Assembly: GCA_001306305.2 (NCBI GenBank)
Contig: CP155577.1
Span: 3,083,501-3,147,500 of the forward strand
Length of the DNA: 64,000 bases
Direction: 5' to 3'
From: Citromicrobium bathyomarinum
Lineage (GTDB): Bacteria; Pseudomonadota; Alphaproteobacteria; Sphingomonadales; Sphingomonadaceae
Shown here: one piece after another, positions 15,316 through 23,202 of the stretch
How the letters are laid out: every line of letters begins with the position of its first letter
Numbering within the stretch: the stretch's first letter is position 1
Notes under the pieces: generated by a model
What the model was told of the DNA's origin: nothing
What the model saw: the letters and a program-made list of their open reading frames with translations, nothing else
Database searches by the model: none
Made by a program: the position numbers and the translations under genes

Positions 15316-16797
15316 TCAGCCCGGCATTGAGGGTGAGCTGATCGGGCCCTCTGCGCTCGGCTCGTGATGGGCCCCGCATTCCAGCATCACCTCCAGCGCG
15401 CAGACGACGCCTTCCGGCTCGAACCGCAAGTCGACCGCGGTTCCGCGCTTGGACGTTATTCCAGTGCGAATAAGCCGGGTACCGAATCCTTCGCTGGACG
15501 GGGCCGCAACCGGCGGTCCGCCCCGCTCACGCCAGGTCAGCGACAGCACGTCGCAATCCTCCCGGGCGTTCACCGACCAGTCGATATGCACCCTGCCCGC
15601 GTCATCAGAGAGTGCGCCGTACTTGATGGCGTTGGTGGTCAGCTCGTGGACGATCATGGTCAGCGCCAGCGCGACCTCGGGGTTAAGCAGGAAATCGGGC
15701 CCGTCGAGTGGCACGCGATCGTCGAGCGGACCGAAGGTAGCGCCCACCGTGAGCTCGACGATCTCGCGCACGCTCGCCGGGCTCCAGCTCGATTCGGTGA
15801 GCAAGCCATGCGCCGCCGCCAGCGCGTGCAGGCGCGCCTTGAAGGTCGCCATCGCAGGCGCAGAATCGGGCACGGCGCGAAAGGTCTGCTGGGCGATGCT
15901 CTGAACCACCGCCAGCGTGTTCTTGACCCGGTGGTTGAGCTCCTGAATCAGCAGTTCCTGCCGTTCCTCGTATTCGACCTCCTCGGTCACGTCGGCACCC
16001 TGGACGATGATGCCTGTATTCGTACCGTCCCCATCGGAAATTGGCTGGAAGATGAAGTTGAGCACACGCCTGGCGTGGGCAGGTTCGTGGTCCCCGTCGA
16101 GCAGCACCGGCTCGCGGCGCCCGATATAGGCCTTGCCCGTCCGGTACACCTCGTCGAGCGTCTCGATAAAGCCCTGCGCGGCGACTTCGGGCAAGGCCTC
16201 CGCCACCGTCCTGCCGACAATGTCATCGCGCCCAACCAACCGCAGATAGGCGGCATTGGCCATCTGGAACACATGGGTCGGGCCGCCCAGCACTGCAACG
16301 AAGCCGGGTGCCTGCTGGAAGAATTCGAGCAGCCGCTGGCTTTCACGCTCGAGGCTGCGATTGCGCTCCTGCACCGCGTCCGCACGGCGCAACACGTTCA
16401 CTTCGTCGCGCAGCTTGTGCATCTCGGTAACGTCGACGGTGTGCTGCAAAATATAGCAGGTCTCACCGGTCGGCGAGTGAAGCGGGGTGTGCGTCGCGCT
16501 CCAGTACCGTGTGTCCATCCCGCCATCGGGGCGCGCAATGTCGTAGCGGATCAGCGCGATCTCGTCCGGCTCGCCCGTCTCGAGCACGTGGTCGAGCGAC
16601 TCCCGTAGCTGGCGATAGCTTTCCGAATCCGGATCGGCGGGGAAAGCATCGAACATCTTGCGATCGATGATGTCCTCACGCGCGCGCATGGTGACCGCGC
16701 AATACGCCAGGTTCATCCACACCAGCCGCAAGTCCCGATCCATCAGGACGTACGGGTTGGGTGAGGCTTCGGCCAGTTCGAGAAAATCGATATTCAA
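15316..16797 (-). CDS. PAS-PAS HWE-type sensor histidine kinase
   Basis: A 493-residue soluble kinase. Two PAS domains lie at about 5-125 and 150-275, joined by a coiled segment. The H-box is ELNHRVKNTLAVVQ with phospho-acceptor His289; the ATPase part has VHELTTNAIKYGALS (N-box with the H of HWE) and WRERGG (W-x-E), then EGFGTRLI. These are the marks of the HWE family, common in alphaproteobacteria for light and general-stress signalling. The second PAS lacks the LOV GRNCRFLQ motif, so it is not an obvious blue-light sensor. TTG at 16797 follows GAAGGG and leaves a proper gap after the DUF2239 stop; upstream ATGs would overlap that gene. No response regulator is adjacent. Confidence 0.88.
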   Translation of the reverse strand: MNIDFLELAEASPNPYVLMDRDLRLVWMNLAYCAVTMRAREDIIDRKMFDAFPADPDSESYRQLRESLDHVLETGEPDEIALIRYDIARPDGGMDTRYWSATHTPLHSPTGETCYILQHTVDVTEMHKLRDEVNVLRRADAVQERNRSLERESQRLLEFFQQAPGFVAVLGGPTHVFQMANAAYLRLVGRDDIVGRTVAEALPEVAAQGFIETLDEVYRTGKAYIGRREPVLLDGDHEPAHARRVLNFIFQPISDGDGTNTGIIVQGADVTEEVEYEERQELLIQELNHRVKNTLAVVQSIAQQTFRAVPDSAPAMATFKARLHALAAAHGLLTESSWSPASVREIVELTVGATFGPLDDRVPLDGPDFLLNPEVALALTMIVHELTTNAIKYGALSDDAGRVHIDWSVNAREDCDVLSLTWRERGGPPVAAPSSEGFGTRLIRTGITSKRGTAVDLRFEPEGVVCALEVMLECGAHHEPSAEGPISSPSMPG

Positions 16798-16873
16798 GGC
16801 GGCCCTTCGCGTTGCGCGGTGTTTCCTAACTCGCCGTAAACGCAATTGTTCCCCTCGGGGTCTCCCGCTGCCG

Positions 16874-17530
16874 CTATCCGTCTGCCTCATCCAGTCCCGC
16901 AAGCCGATGCACATAGGCGGCCACATCGCCAGGCCAGTCGGCGATGTTTGCGGCGAGGGCGGCGTCATCGCCAACGAACAGCGCGCGCAGCGCCTCCTCG
17001 TAGCCGGGCTGGTCGCCCGCCAGGTCCGTCATCACCCGATATGTGCGTTCGGCACGGACCCTGCGCGGCACGGGTCGCGTGGGGTGAACAGGGTGAACAG
17101 AGTCAGCGGGGGGAGCGGCGACAGCAGCACCGCCCTCCTCCCGCCGCGCGGCGTCGATCAACCGGCGGATCACCTGGGACGCACTGGCGGGCTGCTGCTC
17201 CAGCCAGTCCCAGTGGCGCGGCAGCAAGGTCACCTCGCGCCCGACCACGCCGAGCTTGGGCCGCCCGCGCCCGCGCGGTTTTTCCTGGGCTTGCGCCGGG
17301 CCGGGCTTCGCCGCTCCGCGATCCGCAAGCCGGGCCAGCATGTCCGCCTCGCTGCCCCGCAGATCCAGATCGATCACCCTGCCGCTGGCATCGTCGAACA
17401 CCAGCAGCGGGCCGTCGGCCCCCTCCCGTTCCGCCTTGCGCACCGCAAGCGCCACCAGGTCGAGCGGGCCGGAGGCGAGCAGGCTGTGGCCCGCAAAGGC
17501 AGTCGCGGCGATGTCGGCAAAATCGGTCAT
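16874..17530 (-). CDS. DUF2239 family protein
   Basis: A 218-residue protein of the DUF2239 family. Recognisable features are an N-terminal beta-rich half (PLLVFDDASGRVIDLDLRG), a basic linker RGRGRPKLGVVGREVTLLPRHWDWL in its middle (the family's hallmark), and a C-terminal helical part with QVIRRLIDAARR. The GRGRPKLG box and the RHW-W-L segment resemble an AT-hook followed by a ribbon-helix DNA-binding element. The codons for VHPVHP form a 9-bp DNA tandem at about 17090-17107. The gene diverges from a GIY-YIG gene across a 77-bp region with two palindromes. Biological role unknown. Confidence 0.88.
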   Translation of the reverse strand: MTDFADIAATAFAGHSLLASGPLDLVALAVRKAEREGADGPLLVFDDASGRVIDLDLRGSEADMLARLADRGAAKPGPAQAQEKPRGRGRPKLGVVGREVTLLPRHWDWLEQQPASASQVIRRLIDAARREEGGAAVAAPPADSVHPVHPTRPVPRRVRAERTYRVMTDLAGDQPGYEEALRALFVGDDAALAANIADWPGDVAAYVHRLAGLDEADG

Positions 17531-17536
17531 GCACGA

Positions 17537-17584
17537 TTATTGCCCGGATAAAATCCTTGCGTCAATATAACCCGGGTAATAATA
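17537..17584. promoter_or_regulatory. Double palindromic operator between DUF2239 and GIY-YIG genes
   Basis: TTATTGCCCGGATAAA (17537-17552) and ATAACCCGGGTAATAA (17567-17582) are two imperfect palindromes with the shared core TTaCCCGGgTAA; the CCCGG cores are 28 bases apart. They lie in the only shared promoter region of the two divergent genes, one near each start. This suggests joint control by a dimeric repressor not encoded next to them. Confidence 0.65.
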
Positions 17585-17607
17585 GGCCGCGCCGAAAGGA
17601 ACGAGTC

Positions 17608-17949
17608 ATGAAGGGCGATGCCCGCAAGGCCGCGATCGCGGCATACAAGGACCGCACGATCGCAACCGGAGTCTACGCGCTGCGCTTTGCAGGGGAGGAC
17701 CGCGTCTGGGTCGGCGGCGCGAAGGATCTTTCGGGGATCGAAAACCGCCAGCGCTTCACCATGCGCACCGGCGGCCACCCGCGCCGCGAGCTTCAGACTG
17801 CATGGAAGGAGCACGGCGAGGCGGCTTTCAGCTTCGAGATCCTCGAAACGCTCGACCTGCCCGATGACGTGACCGATTTCATCCGCGCCTCCCGCCTCGA
17901 CGATCGCGTCACGCACTGGCGCGAAGCACTGTCGGCCACTCCGGTCTAA
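17608..17949 (+). CDS. GIY-YIG-fold nuclease-like protein
   Basis: A 113-residue protein. The stretch GVYALRF...VWVGGAKDL corresponds to the GIY-YIG signature in degenerate form (GVY and VWVG), followed by a basic IENRQRFTMRTGGHPRREL and AFSFEILETLD, which are typical of short GIY-YIG proteins. A conserved Glu (EILE) could be the metal ligand. Alphaproteobacterial homologues beside DUF2239 genes are small stand-alone proteins of unknown role. ATG 17608 follows AAAGGAAC. It diverges from the DUF2239 gene and shares its operators. Confidence 0.8.
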   Translation: MKGDARKAAIAAYKDRTIATGVYALRFAGEDRVWVGGAKDLSGIENRQRFTMRTGGHPRRELQTAWKEHGEAAFSFEILETLDLPDDVTDFIRASRLDDRVTHWREALSATPV

Positions 17950-18071
17950 GCGCGCCATCAGCGCACTTTCCTACCCCCGCCCGGATTCGCTAGGGGAGCC
18001 CTCATGATCGTGCCCGCGCCCTTCCTTGAGCCCTCCCCACCCGCACCTCGGAGCAGGGCCGTTTTTTCGGT

Positions 18072-18099
18072 CCCTGGACTGTGTGTCAGGTGTGTCAGG
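18072..18099. repeat. 28-bp dispersed repeat, copy 1
   Basis: A 28-base sequence starting CCCTGGACTG and ending in two tandem copies of TGTGTCAGG is identical to the sequence at 46751-46778. Both copies follow a short T-run. This one lies 22 bases before the ybeY start. Confidence 0.85.
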
Positions 18100-18121
18100 C
18101 GCTCGCCTTGCGGAGGGCGTC

Positions 18122-18604
18122 ATGGAGCTTGAGATCGACGTCGAGCACTGGCCGGATGGCGAATGGGATGCGCTGGCGAGCCGCTCGGCGGATGCTGCCG
18201 CTCAGGTCGAGCCCGCGCTGGCCAATGCGCGGCTGGAGGCGAGCATCCTGTTCACCTCGGATGCGCAGGTTCACGAATTGAACCGCGACTGGCGCGAGAA
18301 GGACAAGCCGACCAACGTGCTCAGCTTCCCGATGCTGGAGCGCGACGAACTGATCGATCTCGCACCCGGCGGCCCGCCCGCACTGCTCGGCGACATCGCG
18401 CTCGCGTACGAGACCTGCGCACGTGAAGCGGCCGAGAAAGGCATCCCGCTGGAGGCCCATGCGAGCCATCTGGTGGTCCACGGCCTGCTCCATCTGGCCG
18501 GACTCGATCACGAAATCTCGCCAGCGGACGCACAGGAAATGGAGGCGCTGGAGGTGAAGGCGCTTGCACTGCTGGGCCTGCCCGACCCATATGGTGACGC
18601 TTGA
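18122..18604 (+). CDS. ybeY: Endoribonuclease YbeY, rRNA maturation
   Basis: A 160-residue YbeY. The zinc-binding motif H-G-L-L-H-L-x-G-x-D-H (in HLVVHGLLHLAGLDH) near residue 120 is intact, as is the NVLSFP strand. YbeY acts in 16S rRNA 3'-end processing and ribosome quality control. ATG 18122 opens right after GGAGGGCGTC; a longer frame to 18026 would read through the 28-bp repeat and is unlikely. corC follows after 24 bases. The usual upstream neighbour phoH is displaced to 8.6 kb. Confidence 0.95.
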   Translation: MELEIDVEHWPDGEWDALASRSADAAAQVEPALANARLEASILFTSDAQVHELNRDWREKDKPTNVLSFPMLERDELIDLAPGGPPALLGDIALAYETCAREAAEKGIPLEAHASHLVVHGLLHLAGLDHEISPADAQEMEALEVKALALLGLPDPYGDA

Positions 18605-18628
18605 GAAACAGGAGAGCATTTCAGGGCC

Positions 18629-19567
18629 ATGCCCGAAAACGATAGCGACAAGTCTGCTGGCGCGGGAGACGCGGACAGTAGAGGCGGGCTCTGGCTCGCC
18701 ATGCGCAAGTTCTTGAACGGCCAAGGCAGCGAACGCAGCCTGCGGCGCGAGATCGAGGACGCAATCAACGAACGCGATCGCGAGGAGGGCGAGGACGAAG
18801 CCCACGGAGGCGATTCGCACGACGACGGCGATCTGTCGCGCGAAGAGCGCGAGATGCTGCGCAATCTCCTCCATTTCAGCGAACACGATGCGGACGACGT
18901 GGCGATCCCGCGCGGCGAGATCGTGGCGGTGGAAGCCGGCGCCTCGTGGGAGGAGCTGCTGGAAGTGTTTACCGAACACGGCCATTCGCGCCTGCCGGTC
19001 TATCGCGAGCAGCTCGACGAGGTGATCGGGATGATCCACATCAAGGACGTCTTCCCATACCTCACCGGCGGCAAGCCGGCCCCATCCGAGTGGACGACGC
19101 TGATGCGCCAACCGCTCTACGTGCCGCAGAGCCGCGGTGCGCTCGACGTGCTGGCCGACATGCGCGCGAAACGCATGCACCTCGCGATCGTGGTCGACGA
19201 GTTTTCCGGCACCGACGGGATCATCACGATCGAGGATCTGGTCGAGGAGATCGTCGGCGAGATCGAGGACGAGCACGACGACGAGCGGGAGGACTGGATC
19301 ACCCCGATCGGCGACGGCGTGTGGGAAATCGACGCCCGCGCCGAGCTGGAGGATATCGCCAAGCGGATCGACCCGGCGCTGGCCGAGGTCGAGGAATCGG
19401 TCGATACGATGGGCGGCCTGACCTTCATCCTCGCCGAACAGGTGCCGCAGGTCGGCACCAGCGTGGAGCATCCCAATGGCTGGACGATCGAGGTGATCGA
19501 GGGCGACGAAACCCACGTGAAGAAGGTCCGCCTGCACGCGCGCGAGGATGCCAGCGAGGAGGAGTAG
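18629..19567 (+). CDS. corC: CorC/HlyC-type CBS-domain protein
   Basis: A 312-residue soluble protein. An acidic N-terminal part (res 1-75) precedes two CBS domains (about 80-215), with the first ending GMIHIKDVF and the second VDEFSGTDGIITIEDLVEEIVGEI, the CorC hallmark. The C-terminal CorC_HlyC domain (about 235-305, MGGLTFILAEQVPQVG) follows. The family is linked to magnesium/cobalt resistance and envelope integrity. It is organised with ybeY. The gene that usually follows, lnt, is absent; a LysR gene stands there instead. Confidence 0.93.
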   Translation: MPENDSDKSAGAGDADSRGGLWLAMRKFLNGQGSERSLRREIEDAINERDREEGEDEAHGGDSHDDGDLSREEREMLRNLLHFSEHDADDVAIPRGEIVAVEAGASWEELLEVFTEHGHSRLPVYREQLDEVIGMIHIKDVFPYLTGGKPAPSEWTTLMRQPLYVPQSRGALDVLADMRAKRMHLAIVVDEFSGTDGIITIEDLVEEIVGEIEDEHDDEREDWITPIGDGVWEIDARAELEDIAKRIDPALAEVEESVDTMGGLTFILAEQVPQVGTSVEHPNGWTIEVIEGDETHVKKVRLHAREDASEEE

Positions 19568-19646
19568 CGGTGTCGCCTGCCTCGCTACGCCTATCCGCGC
19601 AAAATAGGGCTTTTGCGCGCCCCAGCATCCTGCCAAGGTCGCCCTG

Positions 19647-20531
19647 ATGGTCAACCGCCGCCTCCCTCCGTTGCGCTCGCTCGAAGCGTTCATGCACACC
19701 GTCCGTCTGGGCTCCGCCCGTGCGGCGGCGAACCAGCTCGGGCTCAGCCCCTCGGCGCTCAGTCGACGGATCGCCACGCTGGAAGAGTTCATCGGCAAGA
19801 AACTGTTCACCCGCGCCCGCCAGGCGATGCAGCTGACCGACGAGGGCGCGGCGTTTCACGAGGCGGTGCTGCCGCATTTCGAAGCGCTCGCCCGCGCGGT
19901 GGAAGGCCAGTCGGAAAGCACCAGCCTGCTCCGCCTGCACCTGGGCGTCTTGCCTCTGTTCGGCACCCAGCGGCTGTTCCCTCGCCTTGCCGAACTGCGA
20001 CGGCTGCACCCGATCCTGCATATCGACATCGACACCGGCCCCCATCTGGAAGACCGGGTGGGCGATACGCTGGACGCGGCGATCATCCTCTCGAACCGGC
20101 CCAGCGCCGGCTTGCACGCGGTGCGATTGGACGAGAACAAGGTTCATGCGATCACCAATGCCGAACTGGCGGCGACGCTGGGCGACACGCCCGATGCGGG
20201 TCTGCTGGCGCGGCAGACCTTCCTGATCCACAACGGGCTGCCCGAAAGCTTCACCGCGTGGAAGGCAGCGCTCGATCTCACCGATCTGGAGCCCGCCGCG
20301 ATCGATCACTATGATTCGGGCCAGCTGATGCTCGCCGCCGCGGCGCAGGGTCTGGGCATCGCGATCATGCACGACGATCACCGCCGCCGCGCGGCCGACA
20401 ACCGGCTGGTCAACCTCTACGACGCGGAGGTCGAGAGCCCCTATTCCTACTGGTTCGTGTGTAAGCCCGGCGCGCTGGAAGAGCGCCCCGTGCGCATGTT
20501 CCACGACTGGCTGGTCAAGGCTGGGCTCTAG
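19647..20531 (+). CDS. LysR-family regulator (GcvA-like)
   Basis: A 294-residue LysR protein. The N-terminal HTH (res 8-65, LPPLRSLEAFMHTVRLGSAR, AANQLGLSPSALSRRI) has the RSLEAF start of the GcvA subgroup, and the substrate domain (about 95-294) follows. Ligand and targets are not visible; the nearest genes (corC upstream, cyclophilin downstream on the other strand) are housekeeping. A strong terminator follows. Confidence 0.9.
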   Translation: MVNRRLPPLRSLEAFMHTVRLGSARAAANQLGLSPSALSRRIATLEEFIGKKLFTRARQAMQLTDEGAAFHEAVLPHFEALARAVEGQSESTSLLRLHLGVLPLFGTQRLFPRLAELRRLHPILHIDIDTGPHLEDRVGDTLDAAIILSNRPSAGLHAVRLDENKVHAITNAELAATLGDTPDAGLLARQTFLIHNGLPESFTAWKAALDLTDLEPAAIDHYDSGQLMLAAAAQGLGIAIMHDDHRRRAADNRLVNLYDAEVESPYSYWFVCKPGALEERPVRMFHDWLVKAGL

Positions 20532-20539
20532 GCATGAAA

Positions 20540-20573
20540 AAGGGCCCGCCTCGCACGGAGGGGGCCCTTCTTC
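20540..20573 (+). terminator. Rho-independent terminator after LysR gene
   Basis: AAGGGCCC (20540-20547) pairs with GGGCCCTT (20562-20569), followed by CTTCTTC. An A-run precedes the left arm, so it may also serve the convergent cyclophilin gene. Confidence 0.8.
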
Positions 20574-20607
20574 TCATTGCGCTGCTCTAGCGCTGGTCAA
20601 GGCGGAG

Positions 20608-21069
20608 TTACGAAACGCTCGCCTTCACGATCTTGCCCGGCTGTGCGGGCGGCTCGCCCTTGGGCAGCGCGTCGACGTGGTCCATGCCGCTCTCGACCTG
20701 GCCCCATACGGTGTACTGGCCGTCGAGGAATTCGGCGTCGTCGAAGCAGATGAAGAACTGGCTGTTCGCGCTATCGGGCACTTGGGTGCGCGCCATCGAG
20801 CAGGTGCCGCGGGTGTGCGGTTCGGAATTGAACTCGGCCTTCAGGTCGGGCTTGTCGCTGCCGCCCATGCCGGTGCCGGTCGGGTCGCCGCCCTGCGCCA
20901 TGAAGCCGGGGATCACGCGGTGGAACACCACGCCATCATAGAACCCGTCCTTGGCCAGTTCGGTAATCCGCTCGACATGGCCGGGCGCCAGATCGGGGCG
21001 CAGCTTGATGACGACGTCCTTGTTTTCGCCGTCGCCGGTGTCGAGCGTGAGGGTCAATTTCTCGGCCAT
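20608..21069 (-). CDS. Cyclophilin-type peptidyl-prolyl isomerase
   Basis: A 153-residue cyclophilin without a signal peptide, so cytoplasmic (PpiB-like). The core FHRVIPGFMAQGGDPTGTG carries the catalytic Arg and the FMxQGG box; the MARTQVPDSANSQFFI stretch and the W-G-Q-V end complete the fold. It catalyses cis-trans isomerisation of prolyl bonds during protein folding. It is monocistronic, convergent with the LysR gene. Confidence 0.95.
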   Translation of the reverse strand: MAEKLTLTLDTGDGENKDVVIKLRPDLAPGHVERITELAKDGFYDGVVFHRVIPGFMAQGGDPTGTGMGGSDKPDLKAEFNSEPHTRGTCSMARTQVPDSANSQFFICFDDAEFLDGQYTVWGQVESGMDHVDALPKGEPPAQPGKIVKASVS

Positions 21070-21186
21070 GGGGAATCTCCTTGCAAATTTGCCTTGGCTG
21101 CGGGCTAGCGGCAGCGCGCGCGCCTGTCACCCTGCGCGGCGTCTCCGACTTGCTTTTGCCCCGCATCCGCTTAGGGGCGCAAAGCC

Positions 21187-22647
21187 ATGAGCGCCGATCC
21201 TCTCCTCGACGAAACGATCGACCCTGCCGGTCTGGCAGTCGAGGACGATACCCACGAAGGCGGCCGCCCCGACGACCGCGTCGATGACGAGCGGCACGAC
21301 GAGGAAAACCGCCTCAAGCCCGAATATCTCCGCGCGGTGCGCACCGCACTGGAGGAAGACCGGCGCGGCGAACTCTACGAACTGGTCGAGCCGCTGCACC
21401 CCGCCGACGTCGCCGACCTGCTCGAACTGCTCGACAATGACCAGCGCGCCGAGCTGACCATCGCGATCAGCGACCTGATGACCAGCGAGGTCGTCGCCGA
21501 GCTGAACGACTGGGTCCGCGAAGAAATGATGGAGGGCATGCCCGCCGAGGCGGTGGCCCTGATCGCGGAGCAGCTGGAAACCGACGACGCGGTCCAGATG
21601 ATCGAGGACATGGGCGCGGACGAACGCGAAGCCGTCCTCGCCGAGATGGACGCGGAGGACCGCGCCGCGATCGAAAGCGCGCTGTCTTACCCGGAAGAGA
21701 CCGCCGGCCGCCTGATGAGCCGCGAATTCGTCGCGGTGCCCGAGCATTTCACCGTCGGCGACCTGATCGACTACCTGCGCGTCCACGGCACGCTGCTGGG
21801 CGATTTCTTCGAAGTCTTCGTGGTCGACGAGGCGCATCACCCGGTCGGCACCTGTGCGCTCAGCTGGATTCTGACCACCCCGCGCCAAGTCGCGCTGACC
21901 GATGTGATGAAGCGCGACCAGACCGTGATCCCGGTCCTGATGGATCAGGAAGAGGTCGCGCTGATGTTCCAGAAATACGCGCTGATCTCCGCCGCGGTGA
22001 TCGATTCGACCGGGCGGCTGGTCGGCCAGATGACGGTCGACGACGTGGTCCACATCATCTCCGAAGAAGCGGGCGAGGACGCCCTGCTGCTCTCGGGTGC
22101 GGGCGACGGCGACATCAACGAGCCGATCCGCGAGGCCTTCTCCAGCCGCGTGCGCTGGCTGGTCGCGAATCTGGGCACCGCGCTGGTCGCCTCGCTGATC
22201 ATCGCGGCCTTCGGCGCGGCGATCGAGCAGCTGGTGGCGCTCGCGATCCTGATGCCGATCGTCGCCAGCATCGGCGGCAATGCCGGCACGCAGACCATGG
22301 CGGTGACCGTCCGCGCGATCGCGACCAATCAGCTGACCCGCGCTAACACGGGCAAGATACTGTGGCGCGAGATGCGCGTCGCGATCCTCAACGGCGTGAC
22401 CATCGCCGTGCTGGTCGGCATCGCGACCGCGCTGGTGTTCGACTGGAAACTGGGCGGCGTGATCGCGCTGGCGATGGTCATCAACGTGGTCACCGCGGGG
22501 CTGGCGGGCGTGCTGGTCCCCGTGCTGTTCGAACGCGCCAAGCAGGACCCGGCAGTCGCGTCCTCGGTGTTCGTGACGATGGTGACCGACTCGATGGGCT
22601 TCTTCGCGTTCCTCGGGCTGGCCGTGGCGAGTGGGTTGGTGGGGTAG
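21187..22647 (+). CDS. mgtE: Magnesium transporter MgtE
   Basis: A 486-residue MgtE. The acidic N domain (about 40-160) is made of superhelical repeats, followed by two CBS domains (about 165-290, with LMSREFVAVPEHFTVGD and DVMKRDQTVIPV). The C-terminal five-helix channel (about 310-486) contains PIVASIGGNAGTQT, the pore signature, and a final MVTDSMGFFAFLGLA with a Mg-binding Asp. It imports Mg2+ and is gated by cytosolic Mg2+ through the N-CBS part. No riboswitch-like leader was recognised upstream. Confidence 0.96.
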   Translation: MSADPLLDETIDPAGLAVEDDTHEGGRPDDRVDDERHDEENRLKPEYLRAVRTALEEDRRGELYELVEPLHPADVADLLELLDNDQRAELTIAISDLMTSEVVAELNDWVREEMMEGMPAEAVALIAEQLETDDAVQMIEDMGADEREAVLAEMDAEDRAAIESALSYPEETAGRLMSREFVAVPEHFTVGDLIDYLRVHGTLLGDFFEVFVVDEAHHPVGTCALSWILTTPRQVALTDVMKRDQTVIPVLMDQEEVALMFQKYALISAAVIDSTGRLVGQMTVDDVVHIISEEAGEDALLLSGAGDGDINEPIREAFSSRVRWLVANLGTALVASLIIAAFGAAIEQLVALAILMPIVASIGGNAGTQTMAVTVRAIATNQLTRANTGKILWREMRVAILNGVTIAVLVGIATALVFDWKLGGVIALAMVINVVTAGLAGVLVPVLFERAKQDPAVASSVFVTMVTDSMGFFAFLGLAVASGLVG

Positions 22648-22709
22648 TCCACCACAAACACCTTTAGTTTCGAGTGGGAATAGGAAGTGCGAGAAACTAT
22701 GCTCAAAAA

Positions 22710-22997
22710 ATGCACCCGGCTGCACTCATTGCCATAGCCATTGTGGCGGTCTGCTGGCTGCTCCAATGGCCGCTCCAGTCCAATATACGAGCAACTCTCA
22801 AGGAGCATCATCCCGAGACTTACGAGAGTGTCATAAGCGGTGAGTCCCTGTCAGGGTGGGGCGTCACGATGTTCATATTGAACAACGACTATAAGCGGCT
22901 CGACGATCCGGCGATTTCTCGCGATGTTTTGCGCTTAAAGTTGTTGGGAGTGGTTGCAGCCGTTGCTGTAGTCATCGCCGTTTTTGCCACCGCTTGA
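22710..22997 (+). CDS. Small two-helix membrane protein (UspB-like layout)
   Basis: A 95-residue protein. One TM helix (about 3-19) and a second at the C terminus (about 76-94) flank a polar loop with LKEHHPETYESVISGESL and FILNNDYKRLDDPAISRDVLRLK. The layout of TM, loop with 'P-x-x-Y', then TM recalls the universal stress protein B group, but identity is low and by eye only. The gene is AT-richer than its neighbours, suggesting recent gain. ATG 22710 lacks a good ribosome site; GTG 22674 in frame is the alternative start. Confidence 0.6.
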   Translation: MHPAALIAIAIVAVCWLLQWPLQSNIRATLKEHHPETYESVISGESLSGWGVTMFILNNDYKRLDDPAISRDVLRLKLLGVVAAVAVVIAVFATA

Positions 22998-23072
22998 CTG
23001 ATCAGCTGACCGACCTCTTCCCCTCAGGCGTAAGAGGAGCAGTGAGGTCGAGGCTCTTATTTGTAACCTTAT

Positions 23073-23158
23073 CGTCACCCCGGATTTGATCCGGGGTCAA
23101 GCTTCCTTCCAGCGGAGCACCCGAAGCAGCCTTGCCCCGGATCAAGTCCGGGGCGACG
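23073..23158. repeat. REP-like inverted repeat pair, copy 1
   Basis: Two arms, CGTCaCCCCGGAtttgaTCCGGGG at 23073-23097 and CCCCGGAtcaagTCCGGGG at 23135-23153 followed by CGACG, face each other about 37 bases apart. Each arm is itself a palindrome and the two together form a larger hairpin. The same element recurs at 50955-51045. It lies between two convergent genes, which fits an extragenic palindromic repeat and possible terminator. Confidence 0.8.
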
Positions 23159-23202
23159 GGTCGCTGGCGCTCAGCCTGACCAGCATCCCATTGCCGGACA
23201 CA

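Noticed and set aside
17090-17108. 9-bp GGGTGAACA tandem as a third copy of the dispersed repeat
   Set aside because: It is coding sequence for His-Pro repeats in the DUF2239 protein and differs from TGTGTCAGG.
18095-19810. 571-codon minus-strand frame across ybeY and corC
   Set aside because: Both plus-strand genes are intact with family motifs; the minus frame is His/Arg-rich and featureless.
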